Positions 60,708-64,000 of a DNA stretch of 64,000 nt are shown piece after piece. The position numbers and the translations under genes were made by a program. The stretch is taken from assembly GCA_928085145.1 (NCBI GenBank), contig OV725079.1:31665308-31729307 (forward strand). Reading direction: 5' to 3'. Source of the DNA: Nezara viridula (lineage: Eukaryota; Arthropoda; Insecta; Hemiptera; Pentatomidae). Under the pieces are notes generated by a model, which had not been told where the DNA came from, made no database searches, and saw only the letters and a list, made by a program, of their open reading frames with translations. Every line of letters starts with the position of its first letter. Position 1 is the first letter of the stretch.

Positions 60708-61526
60708 ATTGCATTAGTTTTGAAACAGCGGGAACATTTTTAGGAATAGTTCGTCAATCCATCGATGTCTCAACTTGAGTGGAAACAGTTGTCCTAAAAA
60801 CAGCTGATCTAGTTCCACGGCATTAGACTTTTAAATGAGTCATCGCTTTGACGTGCCCGTTCCGAAGCAACCACTTTCTGCGACCTAAACTTGCGACAAC
60901 TGAAGGAAAATATGCGTTTAGAATATACCAATATTATTTACCTAATTTATGTTAATTTCAACCTTTACATTTAATTTTTAATATAGTGTATCACCATTGA
61001 CGAAATTCTGTATGGATATATACATTTTCAACTGTAATGTTTATTCATATTTATTTTAACTTTACGTTATTTATACTTCTATTGCACATCCGACCACTTA
61101 CTTCAATCACCCAAAAGTAATTTAGAGATTTCGTTTGAATATAATTATTAGAAGTATATCATTAAATACCTAACCAAAATAGCAGTTATCGTAATTTTTA
61201 TGTCTATTGAAACATTTAACATTAATAATTAGAAATGTTTGATTGATTTAGAGTTATTTATGTATGTTATTCAGGCCTTCAGGTGGCTGTTTGAATTTAT
61301 TAAAATTAAAAATAAGACATTGTAAATCGATTGTAAAAATTGGATACTGAGCAAAATTTGAAAAATATTTATCTGTACTTTTTTTGTTATTTTTTATCCA
61401 CACCTGCCATAAGCTTCACAATAAGCAATGCGTTATTATTATTAAGGACATTTATCCTATCATAACTTTTTTGTTAGTGTCGAATTTAGGTATATTTATG
61501 ATTGATTATGTATGACGCTATAACTA
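60708..61526. other. AT-rich noncoding stretch
   Basis: Nothing recognised apart from a mildly GC-richer patch at 60740-60900. Confidence 0.4.
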
Positions 61527-61868
61527 ATGAGACTAATAAAACCTGTAACACTACAACCCATAAAGGGTCTTGGGTTCAGTACTATTTCGGGAAAGCACTG
61601 TTTTTAGGTCAACGGTTGAGCAAGGAGGGGATTTGACCGAGATCACGCTCAACCGCCAGGTTTTCCTCCTTAATTAATTATTTAATTAAGAGTGCCCACT
61701 TTATACAGGCTGGGTGTGCCCCAGGAGACTCTACCGACCCAGGGTCGCCTCACTGCTAATGAAACAGATAAATAAATTGTCTGCCATGAGCCGGAGTTCG
61801 AACCTGGGACCTTTAGCATTGGAAGCTCAGTACCCTACCACTGAGCTACCCCACTCATGAGACTAATA
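61527..61868 (-). mobile_element. tRNA-derived SINE, full-length copy with 12-bp target-site duplication
   Basis: ATGAGACTAATA occurs at 61527-61538 and 61857-61868, so the SINE is 61539-61856 (318 bp), minus strand. Read 5' to 3': GAGTGGGGTAGCTCAGTGG (A box), TTCCAAT anticodon-type loop, GGTTCGAACTCC (B box), CACACCCAGCCTGTATAAAG, the inverted pair CTTAATTAA/TTAATTAAGG, AAAACCTGGCGGTTGAGCGT, then a 3' end GGGTTGTAGTGTTACAGG. It is the most complete of five copies and gives the family's structure. The head starts at the same base as copy 1 (13071). The 3' end is not poly(A), so its LINE partner probably recognises the specific 3' sequence; the LINE at 56304, which uses poly(A), is an unlikely partner. 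Confidence 0.93.
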
Positions 61869-63399
61869 GGTTTTATATATAAATACATACATATTTTTTT
61901 TATCTAAGGATTTTATTGTTTTCATATTCATACAAGTTTACTTTAAGATATATTCGATGTGTAAATTTTCGCATACCCAAATTATACGTTTTACTGCCGT
62001 TTTCAACCTTTTTATAAATTATTACACTTTGAAGCTGACCATCGAAAACTAAATATGCATTTATAACGCCATTTCTCCTTTAAAAATGAACGTTCTTTCT
62101 TAATATAAGTCTCATAATAATAAGATTTTTTAAAATGGTTTAATTGTTGAACTTTTTTTTTTTTGTCATAAATGAAATAGTAATGCCTTACTACTATGTC
62201 AAAATAATGTAATAATAATTTTAAAAAGTAAATGATCATCACGAGTTGAACTAATTATGAAAACATTTTATATTAGTCGTTCCATTATTATTATATTACG
62301 TTGAGAATATAAGCATTTTATTCAAATACTTTTCTTACAATTATTTTTCGAATTGAATCTAGTATCTTATTGAGATTATTGAAGCAATGTCCTACAATAT
62401 TTACAGAAGACGGGGATATTTCCTGAGTTGAATTTTTTGTAACTTTCCATGAAGATGGATGGAATGGATTCATTTCAGTCGTTTAAGAATTAATGAAATA
62501 GGTGTCGCAACTTCGAAGCCTATATATCTTTTGAGTGCCTATAATTATTGAATTATTATCGGTAAATTAATTGAATACTAGAAGAGTCTAATAAGCACTA
62601 CAGTGGGGACGTGATGGCCTAATGCGCCAGAACTTCGAGATGCCTTATCGTTCTTCATGATGTGGCCGGTTGACGCAACAGTTCATTATGCTCGTCACGA
62701 AGTATACGACGCCAGCTTCACAACAACATTTCATTCTTAGTGACTCAATAATAATCTGTCGTCAGTCTTATAGTTTAGGGTGAGAATTTTTTTTTTCCCG
62801 TCAAACGCCTCAACGCTGAAGGATAAGGCATCAAAAATGGAAAAATCTCCTTAGACTTAATTTAAAAAAAAAAATGCAAAATTTTCCATTGTAATCAATA
62901 TGTTTGTATACGCAGGACGGTATTGATAATCCGAACCCCTGGTAATCCGAACAAGAAATAAATTAAAGTCGACTGACGAGAGACGTAATGGAAATGGTTG
63001 TGTTTTTCATTATTCGTATTCTCGTTTTTTTAAACGGAAAACATTTTAACAAGGCGACAATCCATAGGAATCCCTTTATATATGGATTTTGCAATAGACA
63101 TCACGAGGGTGTCGAATTTCCGGGAACATATCAGCTGAAAAGTCATAGTTTTTTTATTTCCTTATTTTTCTTTTTTTATTAGGAAGCCTACGTTTATAAT
63201 TTTTTCATATTTAAGACAATAATACTTCCAATTTTCTTCAATTTTTTTTAATTACATTTGTTGTCTCTTACGTTTTGGGACAATTTTTCCATCATCTATC
63301 TTTATCTTTACTGAAATTATGCACATTTTATATTAACTTCATAATTCGTCATAGTTTTTTTTAAGTATTTTTTTTAAGAAGGATAGGATAGCAAAGCAG
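61869..63399. other. Noncoding stretch
   Basis: Mostly A/T-rich; 62600-62770 is GC-richer (GGGGACGTGATGGCCTAATG) with no recognised content. No gene called. Confidence 0.4.
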
Positions 63400-63730
63400 A
63401 TTTGGATGGCAGTGAAAATTTTTAATAATTTTTATTATTGAAATTTACAACTGTAATTTACAACTGTAAATTTACAAATGATAAATACAACTAGTAAGTA
63501 TGAAATAAGTAACTTGACATGTACAACATGAGGAGAAACTACCCATTGGTGGCACTCCAATTATATTTCTATATTAGAAATAGGTCCCGAAGCCATCTTC
63601 TTTTCAGACGCCTCGGAGGGTTATCAGGAATAGAAGAGGAAGCAAGTTTGGAAACAAGAGGGTTCGGATGGTTTATTATGGAAGGATAAGTATCTAGATA
63701 ACTTGGCCTGATAAATTCAAAATAAAGTAT
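63400..63730 (-). repeat. Family D repeat, longest copy
   Basis: The reverse complement carries ATAACCCTCCGAGGCGTCTG and AAAAGAAGATGG, AATGGGTAGTTTCTCCTCAT, GTTGTACATGTCAAGTTACT and an A/T-rich end TTGTAAATTTCAATAATAAA. The first part matches 9390-9590 and the last part matches the reverse complement of 19440-19575. It is probably the 3' region of a retroelement whose body is absent. Confidence 0.6.
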
Positions 63731-63952
63731 GGAACAGGTTTTTTTATTTCACTGGAAATTTCCTTTGTGCTTACATTATTTCTCATTATAGCTAAGTCAT
63801 AAAAACGACATAAATGTATTTAATACTTGCTTGAAGAGTGGACGAATGGATACAACGTTAATTACGGAAGCCTGGTACTTTGAAGGAATTCGCGTTTACT
63901 TTTAAGTTCAGGTTTTAAGTTTTTGTTTACAATGTGCTTAGGTTTAATTGAT

Positions 63953-63953
<1 letters not shown>
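63731..63953. other. Noncoding spacer
   Basis: Nothing recognised. Confidence 0.4.
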
Positions 63954-63992
<39 letters not shown>

Positions 63993-64000
63993 ATATATAT
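63954..64000. repeat. (AT)n microsatellite, running off the window
   Basis: An AT dinucleotide tract with one phase break (TTA near 63981), cut by the window end. Confidence 0.95.

Noticed and set aside
61784..61856. tRNA gene on the minus strand
   Set aside because: It is the 5' head of the full-length SINE bounded by target-site duplications.
62600..62660. Degenerate tRNA-like A box (TGGCCTAATGCG)
   Set aside because: No B box at proper spacing; ACTTCGAGATG lies too close and matches poorly.
1..64000. CRISPR array, bacterial operon, or viral genome
   Set aside because: No regularly spaced repeats, no dense coding and no Shine-Dalgarno-led genes; composition and repeats are those of an animal nuclear genome.

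Overview
The window is AT-rich, repeat-dense nuclear DNA from an animal, most likely an arthropod and probably an insect. The evidence is the lack of operon structure, the tRNA-headed SINEs, the RTE-type and RNase H-bearing non-LTR retrotransposons, the hAT-like MITEs, and many A/T runs and (AT)n microsatellites. I cannot name the species. I found no host protein-coding gene that I can defend. The only intact long reading frame (1239 codons, 56397-60116) belongs to a retrotransposon. The window is best read as intergenic or intronic DNA built from transposon layers.

Layout. 1-9 kb: a target-site-flanked RTE 3' scrap (1001-1231), a hAT-like MITE (3341-3680), a repeat with a hammerhead-like core (4815-4976), and a large inverted-repeat (foldback) structure (7018-8440). 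9-24 kb: copies of several interspersed repeats, called here families A, C and D; four tRNA-derived SINEs (13071, 16761, 21311, 22845); and the C-terminal end of another LINE on the minus strand (20791-21033). 24-36 kb: mostly low-complexity AT-rich DNA with two more hammerhead-like remnants, a palindromic MITE (30274-30432) and an isolated GC-rich block (35150-35430). 36-48 kb: a repeat of about 720 bp present in tandem and split by an RTE insertion with target-site duplication (37298-38032), a related unsplit copy at 43635, a second hAT-like MITE with an 8-bp duplication (44911-45230), a G-run palindrome (46191-46302) and a decayed RTE copy (47495-48113). 48-56 kb: mostly noncoding, with two CpG-richer islands near 45.6 and 53.5 kb. 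56.3-60.2 kb: a complete-looking 3.86-kb non-LTR retrotransposon. 60.4-64 kb: another poly(A)-tailed retro-fragment, a SINE with perfect 12-bp target-site duplications (61527-61868), a family D copy and a terminal (AT)n tract.

The most interesting object is the LINE at 56304-60160. Its ends are fixed by a 14-bp target-site duplication. It encodes endonuclease, reverse transcriptase, RNase H and a zinc knuckle in one frame, has no ORF1, and has only a 93-nt leader and a 17-nt 3' UTR. Its first 58 nt can be drawn as a hepatitis-delta-virus-like (HDV-like) double-pseudoknot ribozyme whose P1 helix begins at nucleotide +1. If so, the element is full-length rather than 5'-truncated, and the ribozyme would free its 5' end from a longer transcript. 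A second RNA signal is a recurrent CTGAAGA-hairpin-GAAACG motif, resembling a hammerhead core, in about six dispersed copies.
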